Counted from the stretch's first letter, positions 22,354 through 31,493 are shown. The stretch: DNA of 64,000 bases from Flavobacterium rakeshii (GCF_009741375.1 NZ_WOWP01000011.1:186001-250000), one strand, 5' to 3'. Notes: generated by a model from the letters alone, not told the origin. Program-made: numbers and translations.

Positions 22354-23505
22354 TTACAAATCTAGCCTCACTCCAAAAGACACGGCATGTTCCTTATAAG
22401 TGGAATTGTCAAAAATAGGATTAAGCTCATATCGTGCAAAAAGACTAATCGCCCCAAAACCTACATATCCGTCCAGTCCGTACACAAATTTATTTACGTT
22501 ATAGTCTGCCCTGTTTTTATCCACTACCTTTTTACCGTCTATTTCATATTGCAGTCGCTGTACAGCTCCTGTATTCACTCCTACATAACCACCTAAACCT
22601 ACTTTAAAACTGGTAGTGGTATCATACCTGAAATAATCTTTATATTCTTTTTTCTTCGAAGGACCAAACTCAAGATGTACCGGCACAACAAGGTTTTCTG
22701 TTCGCAGGAAGCTGTTTTTAAGCTCATACGGAAACTGCTGTACTATTGTCTTACCGTTGTCATTCACAAAATACTTATCCTTACCCGGAGAGTACATACT
22801 TATTTGGTATGACAAACCATAAGACAGCCTGAAATAATTTGAATCCTTTAAAAGTCTTGTTTTAAAAGCCAGGCCTAACTCAAACCCGCTACTTCTCCAA
22901 AATTTATAACTGTCTCCTATGGTTTGCCCATCACCTACGGCATTCACAAATCCCGACTTAAACACTACATCCCTATAAGTGCGTTTATCATACTTGGTTT
23001 TTTTATCCAGCCCTTTATAATCCAGCCCCAATAAAAAGCTTCCCTTGTCATCTATCACATTACCAATCCCCAAAGCAACATAAGCCCCTGTATTAGGCTT
23101 ATAACTGTACATTGCCACATCTCTTTCAGTAAGAGCTATCTGATTATCTATAATAGCCGTCCTGTTATCTATATTCAGTGCCGATCGCTTTGCCGCTTCC
23201 TTTTTAAGCGCAGTAGCTTTTTCCTGATTTATTTCTCCTTTTTCAAGTTTCTTGTCTATATCGGCAACAATCTTTTTAAGTTCAAACTTTTCGTTCTCAA
23301 TAATATTCTGCTTTTCTTCCTTAAGATCATCCAGGGTATTTTGCTTTACCCTCGCATAATATTCTTTTTCTCTTTCGTCCAGTTCGGCCTTTTTTTTCTC
23401 TTTTACAGATAGTTCCTTTACACTATCACTCTCGGTTTGAGCGTTAACTTTAGGCAAAAAAATCCCTGTCGCCAAAAAGGCGATACACAATAAGGTGCGT
23501 TTCAT
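22354..23505 (-). CDS. Outer-membrane beta-barrel protein with N-terminal coiled coil
   Basis: 383 residues. Signal peptide to about residue 22 (LPKVNAQTESD). Residues about 27-130 are a highly charged coiled coil (Lys/Glu heptads, KKAELDEREKEYYARVKQNT). Residues about 140-383 are alternating beta strands with frequent Gly-Tyr and end in VSFGVRLDL, typical of a barrel. No specific family recognised. It lies 17 bp after the anti-sigma-like gene, so the ECF sigma, anti-sigma-like protein and this protein form one operon, as in envelope-stress modules. Confidence 0.7.
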   Translation of the reverse strand: MKRTLLCIAFLATGIFLPKVNAQTESDSVKELSVKEKKKAELDEREKEYYARVKQNTLDDLKEEKQNIIENEKFELKKIVADIDKKLEKGEINQEKATALKKEAAKRSALNIDNRTAIIDNQIALTERDVAMYSYKPNTGAYVALGIGNVIDDKGSFLLGLDYKGLDKKTKYDKRTYRDVVFKSGFVNAVGDGQTIGDSYKFWRSSGFELGLAFKTRLLKDSNYFRLSYGLSYQISMYSPGKDKYFVNDNGKTIVQQFPYELKNSFLRTENLVVPVHLEFGPSKKKEYKDYFRYDTTTSFKVGLGGYVGVNTGAVQRLQYEIDGKKVVDKNRADYNVNKFVYGLDGYVGFGAISLFARYELNPIFDNSTYKEHAVSFGVRLDL

Positions 23506-23522
23506 AATTTAAAAAATTGAAG

Positions 23523-24224
23523 TTATTGTTTGTCTTTTACAGCTATGCGTATGGTTTTATGCTTAAGTGAAAATATACTCATAGCCTTTTCACGGTAGTA
23601 TTCATCCATTTCAGCCTCTACTTCTTTCAGTAGAGCGGTATCGTTTGTAGTATTAGATAAATGTTTGTTTGCTGCGACATCTTTCACAGCCTCTTTTAAA
23701 AGCATATCGGTTTCCTGCTCATAGAACTTGTCCTCTTCTATAGAAACAAGTGCCTCTATCGGTTCAACATGCAAATTGAATTCAGGTTGTTTTTTCTTTA
23801 TCACAATCTCTTGATCAGCTACCGAAGCCATTTCCTGTTTTTCAGTAACTACCTCAACACTTTGTTTCTTAACTAAAACCTCGGGCTCTTTATAAGCAAC
23901 TGCCTCCGTTTCTTTTATTTCTACAGATTTACTAACAACAGCCTCTTCTGATGGTAATACCGGAGCCTTAACCTCTCCACCATCCACAACCTGCGGTTCG
24001 GTTATAATAACATCGGTTTTATTTTGCATAAGGAAAACATACCCTGAAGCTAAAAGGAAAAACACTGCCGCTGCCGCATAATAAGCAAACACTTTTTTCT
24101 TTTTCTTTTGGGTTTTACCCTGTTGCCTGTTATTCGCAATACGGTCCCAGGCTTTCGCCGAAGGTGTAATGCTTCGGTTGCCCAGTTTATCTGCTAATTG
24201 TTGTTCCAGGTTTCTATCTTTCAT
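23523..24224 (-). CDS. Anti-sigma-like single-pass membrane protein
   Basis: 233 residues from ATG at 24224. A TTG at 24230 is also in frame, but GGAGG at 24232-24236 is better spaced for the ATG. N-terminal 35 residues (EQQLADKLGNRSITPSAKAW) resemble other ECF-linked proteins, followed by a Lys run, one membrane helix (about 46-65, VFAYYAAAAVFFLLASGYVF) and a Glu/Val-rich periplasmic part without recognisable domain, ending in a basic segment (FSLKHKTIRIAVKDKQ). It overlaps the sigma gene by 11 bp. The anti-sigma role is inferred from layout and position. Confidence 0.72.
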   Translation of the reverse strand: MKDRNLEQQLADKLGNRSITPSAKAWDRIANNRQQGKTQKKKKKVFAYYAAAAVFFLLASGYVFLMQNKTDVIITEPQVVDGGEVKAPVLPSEEAVVSKSVEIKETEAVAYKEPEVLVKKQSVEVVTEKQEMASVADQEIVIKKKQPEFNLHVEPIEALVSIEEDKFYEQETDMLLKEAVKDVAANKHLSNTTNDTALLKEVEAEMDEYYREKAMSIFSLKHKTIRIAVKDKQ

Positions 24225-24771
24225 TTTCAATCCTCCTTACTTTTCCCAATTGTTCCTGTAGCTGTTTCCTTGCCTTAAACAATTGTGATTTTGATGTATT
24301 CTCACTAATATTTAGCATCTCTGCTATCTCTTTGTGGCCGTACCCCTCAACCGCAAACATTACAAGTACGGTACGGTAGCCCTCGGGAAGTTTATCAATC
24401 AGTAACTGGAGCAACTCGGCATCCATATCCTGATTATCGGTTATAACAGGCGCTACTTCGACTTCTGTTATATCTTCAAAATAAAGCTGAGTGCGCTGTC
24501 GTAAAAAATCAATAGACTCCCTAACCATTATACGCCTTAACCAGCCCTCAAAACTCCCTTCAAACCTAAACCTGCCCAAATTATCCAGCGCACGGGTAAA
24601 CCCCTCTATCATTACATCTTCGGCATAATGCATATCTTTAATATACATCCTGCAAACGCCAAGCATTTTTGCTGCATAGCGGTCATAAAGCTGCTTTTCG
24701 GCCCTGCTGTCTCCCTGCAGTATCTTTTTAATAACAGCTTCATCAGAAGTATGTAAGCGAATAATTTTCAA
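24214..24771 (-). CDS. ECF-type RNA polymerase sigma factor
   Basis: 185 residues. Region 2 about 12-85 (EKQLYDRYAAKMLGVCRMYI, FRFEGSFEGWLRRIMVRESI) and region 4 about 125-178 (PEGYRTVLVMFAVEGYGHKE, LNISENTSKSQLFKARKQL). The start appears to be TTG at 24771 because no in-frame ATG occurs before region 2. It is of the same type as the sigma at 1685. Operon order: sigma, anti-sigma-like, outer-membrane protein. Confidence 0.9.
   Translation of the reverse strand: MKIIRLHTSDEAVIKKILQGDSRAEKQLYDRYAAKMLGVCRMYIKDMHYAEDVMIEGFTRALDNLGRFRFEGSFEGWLRRIMVRESIDFLRQRTQLYFEDITEVEVAPVITDNQDMDAELLQLLIDKLPEGYRTVLVMFAVEGYGHKEIAEMLNISENTSKSQLFKARKQLQEQLGKVRRIENER
24232..24236 (-). promoter_or_regulatory. Strong Shine-Dalgarno before anti-sigma-like gene
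   Basis: GGAGG on the minus strand, 7 bp before the ATG at 24224 and inside the end of the sigma gene. Such strong sites are uncommon in this phylum and suggest translational coupling. Confidence 0.55.
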
Positions 24772-24804
24772 ACTCTGTTTAATTGGTTTATATCTGAAAG
24801 ACGG

Positions 24805-24841
24805 AATTTTTATTCTTCAGGTTGCCTGAAGAATAAAAATT
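24805..24841. repeat. Perfect 17-bp inverted repeat upstream of sigma gene
   Basis: AATTTTTATTCTTCAGG (24805-24821) and CCTGAAGAATAAAAATT (24825-24841) are exact complements with a 3-base loop. It lies 34 bp before the sigma start, beyond the terminator of the ene-reductase gene. It may be an operator, a 5'-leader hairpin or a second terminator; no T run follows it on the minus strand. Confidence 0.6.
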
Positions 24842-24860
24842 TTTTAAAAATACTGAAAAT

Positions 24861-24891
24861 AAAAAAGTCCGAAGCAGTATTGCTCCGGACT
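24861..24891 (-). terminator. Terminator of the ene-reductase gene
   Basis: GTCCGGAGCA on the minus strand pairs with TGCTTCGGAC (one wobble), loop ATAC, then six T. Confidence 0.88.
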
Positions 24892-24917
24892 CCCTTAGCC
24901 TGATAAGCTAAAATCAA

Positions 24918-25979
24918 TTAATATAATTTTTGCACACTGGCAGCCTCAAAAGGCTTTATATCCTCAAAACTTCCTGCTTTTACTTTTTGAACCCACTGCG
25001 GATCCTGTAACAGGGAACGTCCTACAGCAACCAAATCAAAATCACCACGTTCAAAACGACGTAACAGCTCGTCTATTTTAGTAGTTTCGGCACCCTGACC
25101 TGTCCACACTCCCATAAAATCATCTGAAAGTCCTACAGATCCAACCGTAATAGTTGGCTGACCGGTTACTTTTTTAATCCATCCGGCAAAGTTCAGGTCG
25201 CTACCCTCATACTCAGGTTCCCAGTACCTTCTTTGTGAACCGTGAAAAATATCCACTCCGGCTTCAGCAAGCGGCACCAACCACTCTTCCAGTTCGGCAG
25301 GGGTTTGTGCCAGTTGCACGGTATAATCCTGCTGTTTCCATTGTGAAAGACGAAGGATGATTACAAAATCAGGTCCAACAGCCTCACGAATAGCCTTAAC
25401 CACATCGAGCGCAAAGCGGCTGCGCTCCTTTAATGTCTTTCCTCCATACTCATCTGTTCTGTGATTGGTTTCAGCCCAAAAGAACTGGTCTATCAGGTAT
25501 CCGTGTGCACCGTGAATTTCCAATGCATCAAAACCTAAGGCTTTTGCATTTTTAGCAGCATCGGCAAAGGCTTTGATTGTAGCTTCTATATCCTGAAGCG
25601 TCATGGCATCAGGGCTTTCAAGCGGAGCTTCCGGCAACCACGGTCCTGCCTGTGTATTCCCTACATGCCATATTTGCGGAGCGATTAACCCTCCCTTATT
25701 ATGTACCGCCTGTGCTACTTTACCCCAGTTTGCCAATGCCTCATCTCCGTAGAAATTAGGAATATCTTTCATGTTTTTAGAAGCGGGCCTGTTTATAACT
25801 GTACCCTCGGTAAGTATAAGTCCCACACCGGCAGCAGCACGGCGTGAATAATAGTCGGCTATTTGTTCGTTAGGTACGCCACCTGTAGCAAAAGCACGGG
25901 TCATGGGTGCCATAACAAAACGGTTTTTAAGGGTAAGTCCTTTATATTGAAACGGATTAAAAAGGGCGTCTAAATTCAT
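24918..25979 (-). CDS. Old yellow enzyme family NADH:flavin oxidoreductase (ene-reductase)
   Basis: 353 residues, one TIM barrel. N-terminal LFNPFQYKGLTLKNRFVMAPMTRAFA, FMN-binding features, substrate His pair in EIHGAHGYLIDQFFW, NHRTDEYGG, and late GSVGL plus AVGRSLLQDPQW for the FMN phosphate. It reduces activated C=C bonds, often in electrophile detoxification. It is divergent from an HxlR regulator at 26145; both promoters lie in the repeat-rich gap 25980-26144, so HxlR probably controls it. Confidence 0.9.
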   Translation of the reverse strand: MNLDALFNPFQYKGLTLKNRFVMAPMTRAFATGGVPNEQIADYYSRRAAAGVGLILTEGTVINRPASKNMKDIPNFYGDEALANWGKVAQAVHNKGGLIAPQIWHVGNTQAGPWLPEAPLESPDAMTLQDIEATIKAFADAAKNAKALGFDALEIHGAHGYLIDQFFWAETNHRTDEYGGKTLKERSRFALDVVKAIREAVGPDFVIILRLSQWKQQDYTVQLAQTPAELEEWLVPLAEAGVDIFHGSQRRYWEPEYEGSDLNFAGWIKKVTGQPTITVGSVGLSDDFMGVWTGQGAETTKIDELLRRFERGDFDLVAVGRSLLQDPQWVQKVKAGSFEDIKPFEAASVQKLY

Positions 25980-26046
25980 TTTTCTGTTTTTTAATTTTTA
26001 AGGTTCTTAAATTATCAGCTATGCGAATAGCACTATCATTTAAATA

Positions 26047-26140
26047 GTTACACAAAGTAACTGATAATAGTTTACTTTTGTAACTATTAAGGTTTTAAAG
26101 TGGTAACCAACAAGTAACCAACAAGTAACCAACAAGTAAC
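26047..26140. promoter_or_regulatory. Array of six phased GTAAC motifs over divergent promoters
   Basis: GTAAC occurs at 26057, 26080, 26103, 26114, 26125 and 26136, that is with steps of 23, 23, 11, 11 and 11 bp. The last four belong to a direct repeat of the 11-mer GTAACCAACAA that runs up to the ATG at 26145. The first is also half of a palindrome GTTACACAAAGTAAC (26047-26061). A plus-strand -7 element TACTTTTG (26073-26080) and a near-match for the minus strand, TTACTTTG (26053-26060), overlap the array. Confidence 0.65.
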
Positions 26141-26144
26141 CATC

Positions 26145-26495
26145 ATGGCAAGAAATATTTTTAAATACAGCGACTGCCCCATGCACCGCTCTATGGCGAT
26201 ACTGGGCTCTAAATGGAAGCCCATAGTGATTTATGCACTAAGAGAACGCACAGCACGTTTTGGGCAAATACACGCCATTATAGGCAGCATATCTAAAAAA
26301 GTACTTACAACCACCTTAAAGGAGCTGGAAGAAGACGGTATTTTAAACCGTACCGAATACAGGGAACTGCCCCCAAGGGTAGAATATAACCTTACAGATA
26401 AAGGACGCACGCTTATCCCAATAATTATACAGCTGGCAAAATGGGATAACGAGCATTATGAAGAAAAAAGGGAGAAACTGGAAACAACTCCTTAA
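26145..26495 (+). CDS. HxlR-family transcriptional regulator
   Basis: 116 residues. The family signature Cys and helix lie in SDCPMHRSMAILGSKWKPIV; winged helix RFGQIHAIIGSISKKVLTTT, LKELEEDGILNRTEYRELPP, VEYNLTDKGRTLIPII. HxlR proteins bind DNA as dimers and often sense electrophiles or oxidants through the N-terminal Cys. It faces the ene-reductase gene, an arrangement typical for repressor and target. Its leader contains the GTAAC repeats. Confidence 0.92.
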   Translation: MARNIFKYSDCPMHRSMAILGSKWKPIVIYALRERTARFGQIHAIIGSISKKVLTTTLKELEEDGILNRTEYRELPPRVEYNLTDKGRTLIPIIIQLAKWDNEHYEEKREKLETTP

Positions 26496-26506
26496 CCCTA
26501 TAAAAA

Positions 26507-26535
26507 CAAAAATCCCGGGCCATGCCCGGGATTCA
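26507..26535 (-). terminator. Terminator of trxA
   Basis: Perfect arms AATCCCGGGC (26511-26520) and GCCCGGGATT (26524-26533). On the minus strand a T-rich tail follows; on the plus strand the tail is weak, so it mainly serves trxA. Confidence 0.85.
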
Positions 26536-26557
26536 TGTATATTGTTACAAAAACTGA

Positions 26558-26875
26558 TTATAGTAACGCATCAATAGCATCAGTATATGTTTGCTTTGGA
26601 GCAACACCTACCTGTCTTCCAACAACTTCTCCGTTTTGGAATACTAATACAGTTGGGATGTTTCTAACACCATATTTAGCAGCAAACTCCTGGTTAGCAT
26701 CTACGTCTACTTTACCTACAACAGCTTTTCCGTCATACTCTGAGCTAATCTCTTCGATGATAGGACCTACCATTCTACAAGGACCACACCATGCAGCCCA
26801 AAAATCTACCAAAACCGGTTTATCTGATTTTAATACTACTTCGTCAAATGTAGCATCTGTGATTTCCTTTGCCAT
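26558..26875 (-). CDS. trxA: Thioredoxin
   Basis: 105 residues, standard length. Active site [13 protein letters not shown], buried Asp in KPVLVDFWA, cis-Pro in [14 protein letters not shown], closing Gly in VVGRQVG. A soluble cytoplasmic disulfide reductase, reduced by thioredoxin reductase encoded elsewhere. It has its own promoter at 26910-26917 and terminator at 26507. DnaE ends 119 bp upstream. Confidence 0.96.
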   Translation of the reverse strand: MAKEITDATFDEVVLKSDKPVLVDFWAAWCGPCRMVGPIIEEISSEYDGKAVVGKVDVDANQEFAAKYGVRNIPTVLVFQNGEVVGRQVGVAPKQTYTDAIDALL

Positions 26876-26909
26876 ATTATTATATATAAATAGTTAAGTT
26901 TATAAAGAA

Positions 26910-26917
26910 CAAAAATA
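26910..26917 (-). promoter_or_regulatory. -7 promoter element of trxA
   Basis: Minus-strand TATTTTTG (exact TAnnTTTG), 35 bp before the ATG. Confidence 0.55.
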
Positions 26918-26993
26918 GGTATAAATATTTAATTGAAAAGTGAAACGTTTATTAGTTTTAATTATGAATAAATAGACGTAACCTATCAAAAAT

Positions 26994-29900
26994 TTAATTT
27001 AGCTTAAAATTAAGTTGTAACTTTTCAAGTTCGTGCAAAAGCTCGTTTGAAATTTTCACCTTCAGTTTACGGCTTGGCATAACCACCTTTGTAACTACCT
27101 GTATATCCTCTACATCTGTCATTACGCTTTCCGGCATTTCACCATCCAGTTCAGCCTCCACTTCACCGTCCAGTTGTTCATCGGCTACAGCAGCTACCTC
27201 AACCTTTCGCTTAACACGTTCCAGTTCCATTACCTCAAACTGTACCGAATGGTCTCCCTTATTATGCATAAACAACTCATTTAAATGAATAATGAGCTGC
27301 TCCTGCAGTTCGGTAATATTAAACTGTATAATGAGCTTTTTAGCAAAAGTGGTAAGTACATCCTGAAGGTACTGTATCGCTATAAACTGTATTCTCGGTT
27401 CACCGCGTTTCCCTTCGGCATTTACCCAGCCTTCACGCACCAGTATTTTCATATAGGTAAAGTTGTTAGGGATAAGGAAGTGCCTGAACTTTAAATACTC
27501 CTCTCCATAAATACGGAACTCATAACTCTCGTCATACCCTTCGAGCATGAAGGACGCCCAACCTTTACCGTTTTTAGCTATACGATGTTGCACATTTGAG
27601 ATGATACCCCCAAAGCTAAGATTTTTACTTACATGCTGTTCCAGGCTTTTTAACGCATCAAGCTTAGCATTACAAAAGTATTTCATCTCAAACTTGTAAT
27701 CATCAAGCGGGTGACCCGATATATAGATACCCACTACCTCTTTCTCCTTGGCAAGTTTTTCCATGGTACTCCATTCCTCACATGCCGGAATTACCGGCTC
27801 GGGTATCTGTACATCACTCGACTCACCAAAAAGACTCACCTGAGAGGAGTTCTCATTTTCCTGATACTTGGACCCATAACGCATTGCCTTTTCCAGGAAG
27901 GTAATATTATCCCCCTCCTCATGATGGAAGTACTGCGCCCTTTGGGTATCGGTAAAACAGTCAAATCCTCCTGCCAGCGCCAGGTTTTCAAATGCTTTTT
28001 TGTTAGCAGCACGTAAATCAATACGCTTTGCCAAATCAAATATAGATCGGTATCTTCCGTCTTTACGGTTCTCTACTATGGTATCAACAGCACCGGCACC
28101 CACACCTTTAATTGCTCCCATACCAAAACGTACCGCACCCTGATCGTTTACCGTAAACTTATAGTACGATTCATTCACATCGGGTCCAAGTACCTCTAAG
28201 CCCATTCGCTTACACTCTTCCATAAAGAACGATACCTGCTTAATATCATTCATGTTATTGGAAAGTACCGCCGCCATATACTCTGCCGGATAATGTGCCT
28301 TTAGGTAAGCCGTTTGATAGGCCACCCATGCATAACAGGTAGAGTGCGACTTGTTGAAGGCGTAACTCGCAAAAGCCTCCCAGTCTTTCCATATTTTCTC
28401 CAGTACTGTGGCATCATGACCTTTTGCAGCGGCCTGCTCCACAAACTTGGGTTTCATTTTATCCAGTACGTCTTTCTGCTTTTTACCCATCGCCTTACGC
28501 AGTACGTCGGCCTCACCTTTGGTAAAGCCTGCCAACTTTTGCGACAGTAGCATTACCTGCTCCTGGTATACGGTAATACCATAGGTTTCCTTTAGATATT
28601 CCTCACAGGCTTCAAGATCGTATTTAATTTCTTCCTCACCGTTTTTCCTTCTTACGAAACTCGGGATATATTCCAGCGGCCCCGGACGGTACAACGCGTT
28701 CATCGCAATAAGATCGGCAAACACGGTAGGCTTTAGGTCCTTCATGTACTTTTGCATACCGGGCGATTCGTACTGGAATACACCTACGGTTTCACCACGC
28801 TGGAAAAGCTCATACGTCTTTTTATCGTCTATCGGGAAATTATCGGGATCGAGATCTATATTAAAGCGGTATTTTACCAGCTTCACCGTATCTTTTATCA
28901 GGGTAAGGGTCTTTAACCCCAGGAAGTCCATTTTAAGGAGTCCGGCACTTTCCACCACCGAGTTGTCAAACTGGGTAACATACAAATCGGAATCCTTTGC
29001 CAGCGATACCGGAACGAAGTTCGTAATATCATCGGGCGTAATGATAACCCCACAGGCGTGGATACCTGTATTACGCAACGAACCTTCCAGTACTTTTGCC
29101 TGCTGAATGGTTTCACCCGCAAGGTCTCCAGCATCTGCCATACCTATAAGCTCCTGTACCTTTTCAAACTCTTCCGAACGCAACGCACCTTTAAGCGCAT
29201 TAGGATCAAGATTAAATATCTTAGCCAGTTTCATGTTCGGGATAAGCTTAGCAATCTTATCGGCTTCAAAAAGCGGAAGATCAAGCACCCTCGCCGTATC
29301 ACGTATGGACGATTTTGCTGCCATGGTACCGTAGGTAATAATCTGTGCTACCTGGCTCGCTCCATATTTATTGATTACATAATCCATTACACGACCACGA
29401 CCCTCATCATCAAAGTCGATATCAATATCGGGCATCGATACACGGTCGGGGTTAAGGAAACGCTCAAAAAGCAGATCGTAAGCAATAGGGTCGATATTGG
29501 TAATACCCAAACAGTAGGCTACCGCCGATCCTGCTGCCGAACCACGGCCCGGCCCTACGGAAACCCCAAGATTTCGTGCCTCGGCAATAAAATCCTGTAC
29601 AATAAGGAAATACCCCGGATAACCGGTATTCTCGATGGTTTTAAGCTCAAAGTCAAGCCTCTCCCTTATATCATCGGTAATTTCCTCATATCTTCTTTTA
29701 GCTCCTTCATAAGTAAGGTGCCTTAAAAATTTATTCTCACCGCGTTTACCTCCGTCTTCATTATCTTCTTCCACCTGAAATTCTTCCGGAATATCAAACT
29801 TAGGAAGAAGTACATCACGGTAAAGCGAGTATATTTCTATTTTATCTACTATATCCTGAACATTAACAATAGCTTCAGGCAAATCAGCAAAGAGCTTTTT

Positions 29901-31493
29901 CATCTCGTCCCCTGATTTGAAGTAGTATTCATTATTAGGAAGTCCGTAACGGAAACCTCTACCACGTCCCTTTGGCGTAGCCAGCTTCTCGCCATCTTTT
30001 ACACACAGTAAAATATCGTGGGCGTGGGCGTCATCCTTATCTACATAATAGGTATTGTTTGTAGCAATAAGCTTAACGTCGTGCTTTTTAGCCAGCCTGA
30101 TAAGCGAGTCGTTTACACGATTCTCATCTTCCTGCCCGTGACGCATAAGCTCTATATAAAAGTCATCTGCAAACTGATCTTTCCACCACAGCAAAGCTTC
30201 CTCTGCCTGGTTCTCACCTATATTCAAAACCTTATTAGGTATCTCACCATACAGGTTACCCGAAAGCACAATTACATCTTCCTTATACTGCTCTATAACT
30301 TTTTTATCAATTCTTGGCACGTAGTAAAAACCTGCGGTATAGGCTATAGATGCCATTTTTGCCAAATTGTGATAGCCGTTTTTGTTTTTGGCCAGCATTA
30401 CAATCTGGTAACCGTTGTCTTTCCTTGATTTGTCTTTATGATCTTCACAAACAAAAAACTCACAACCCACAATAGGCTTCATAGTTACCTCGGTAGGTTC
30501 TTCACCATTCTCAATAAGCTCCTTGTTTTTAGCTTCGGCAGCCTTATTGTGGTTAAGCACATTACTCACAAAGTGGAATGCCCCCATCATGTTAGCATGA
30601 TCGGTCATGGCTACCGCCGGCATTTTATGCTTTGCAGCCGCCTTAACCAGGTTAGGCACCGCTATGGTAGACTGTAGTACCGAAAACTGGGTATGGTTAT
30701 GCAGGTGCACAAACTCTACCTCTTTTAAGTCCTGCTTAAGCTCTTCGGTGACATGGCTTACTTCCTGAGCACCTTTTAATTTATCAAGGCGTTTCCTTAC
30801 TTCTTCAGAAGCTGCTTTAAGGTTAATGTGTTTTAACCCTATTAACTGTATAGTTTGCGGATTGGCTTCCTTAAACTCACGATAGTAAGTAGGCGGTACA
30901 TCAAGCTCCTCTAAAGTAAATACTTCCCTTTTAACCAGTTCAAGGAAACAACGCGTGGTAGCCTCAACGTCGGCAGTTGCATTGTGAGCCTCGGCAAAAG
31001 GTTCTCCAAATAAATATTCATGAAGCTCGGTTAGTGTGGGTAGTTTAAATTTACCTCCACGACCTCCGGGTATTTTTAATAGTTCGGCAGTAACCTCGGT
31101 ACAGGTATCCAAGATTTTCATATCCTGTAACGGAGTATCTACACCAAACCTGTAGTACTCACTTCCCATAATGTTAACGTCAAAGCCAACATTTTGTCCT
31201 ACTATAAATTTGGCTTTCGCCATTGCTTCATTAAACTTCTCCAATACACCCTCGAGCTCTACACCCTGCTCCATAGCAAGTTCTGTAGATATACCGTGAA
31301 TACGTTCGGCATCATAGGGAATATTAAAGCCATCAGGTTTTATTAAATAATCCTGATGCTCTATAAGCTGCCCCATCTCATCATGCAGCTGCCATGCTAT
31401 TTGTATACAGCGCGGCCAGTTATCGGTATCACTAACAGGAGCGTCCCATCGTTTAGGTAATCCGGTGGTTTCGGTATCAAAAATCAAGTACAT
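26994..31493 (-). CDS. dnaE: DNA polymerase III subunit alpha with fused N-terminal proofreading exonuclease
   Basis: 1499 residues, about 330 longer than E. coli DnaE. Residues 1-190 are a DnaQ-type 3'-5' exonuclease: DTETTG at 5-10 (metal acids), NVGFDVN, and HNATADVEATTRC as the third exo motif. A linker follows, then the PHP domain (from about 257, HLHNHTQFSVLQS and MTDHANM), the palm with catalytic acids in MPDIDIDFDDEGRGR (about 685), fingers (RPGPLEYIPSFVRRK), the HhH/beta-binding region (FGMGAIKGVGAGAVD) and an OB fold. The replicative polymerase thus carries its own proofreader. Promoter at 31549. Confidence 0.95.
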   Translation of the reverse strand: MYLIFDTETTGLPKRWDAPVSDTDNWPRCIQIAWQLHDEMGQLIEHQDYLIKPDGFNIPYDAERIHGISTELAMEQGVELEGVLEKFNEAMAKAKFIVGQNVGFDVNIMGSEYYRFGVDTPLQDMKILDTCTEVTAELLKIPGGRGGKFKLPTLTELHEYLFGEPFAEAHNATADVEATTRCFLELVKREVFTLEELDVPPTYYREFKEANPQTIQLIGLKHINLKAASEEVRKRLDKLKGAQEVSHVTEELKQDLKEVEFVHLHNHTQFSVLQSTIAVPNLVKAAAKHKMPAVAMTDHANMMGAFHFVSNVLNHNKAAEAKNKELIENGEEPTEVTMKPIVGCEFFVCEDHKDKSRKDNGYQIVMLAKNKNGYHNLAKMASIAYTAGFYYVPRIDKKVIEQYKEDVIVLSGNLYGEIPNKVLNIGENQAEEALLWWKDQFADDFYIELMRHGQEDENRVNDSLIRLAKKHDVKLIATNNTYYVDKDDAHAHDILLCVKDGEKLATPKGRGRGFRYGLPNNEYYFKSGDEMKKLFADLPEAIVNVQDIVDKIEIYSLYRDVLLPKFDIPEEFQVEEDNEDGGKRGENKFLRHLTYEGAKRRYEEITDDIRERLDFELKTIENTGYPGYFLIVQDFIAEARNLGVSVGPGRGSAAGSAVAYCLGITNIDPIAYDLLFERFLNPDRVSMPDIDIDFDDEGRGRVMDYVINKYGASQVAQIITYGTMAAKSSIRDTARVLDLPLFEADKIAKLIPNMKLAKIFNLDPNALKGALRSEEFEKVQELIGMADAGDLAGETIQQAKVLEGSLRNTGIHACGVIITPDDITNFVPVSLAKDSDLYVTQFDNSVVESAGLLKMDFLGLKTLTLIKDTVKLVKYRFNIDLDPDNFPIDDKKTYELFQRGETVGVFQYESPGMQKYMKDLKPTVFADLIAMNALYRPGPLEYIPSFVRRKNGEEEIKYDLEACEEYLKETYGITVYQEQVMLLSQKLAGFTKGEADVLRKAMGKKQKDVLDKMKPKFVEQAAAKGHDATVLEKIWKDWEAFASYAFNKSHSTCYAWVAYQTAYLKAHYPAEYMAAVLSNNMNDIKQVSFFMEECKRMGLEVLGPDVNESYYKFTVNDQGAVRFGMGAIKGVGAGAVDTIVENRKDGRYRSIFDLAKRIDLRAANKKAFENLALAGGFDCFTDTQRAQYFHHEEGDNITFLEKAMRYGSKYQENENSSQVSLFGESSDVQIPEPVIPACEEWSTMEKLAKEKEVVGIYISGHPLDDYKFEMKYFCNAKLDALKSLEQHVSKNLSFGGIISNVQHRIAKNGKGWASFMLEGYDESYEFRIYGEEYLKFRHFLIPNNFTYMKILVREGWVNAEGKRGEPRIQFIAIQYLQDVLTTFAKKLIIQFNITELQEQLIIHLNELFMHNKGDHSVQFEVMELERVKRKVEVAAVADEQLDGEVEAELDGEMPESVMTDVEDIQVVTKVVMPSRKLKVKISNELLHELEKLQLNFKLN

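Noticed and set aside
29058..29726. 222-codon open frame on the plus strand.
   Set aside because: Antisense to the conserved dnaE polymerase core; composition is that of a shadow frame.
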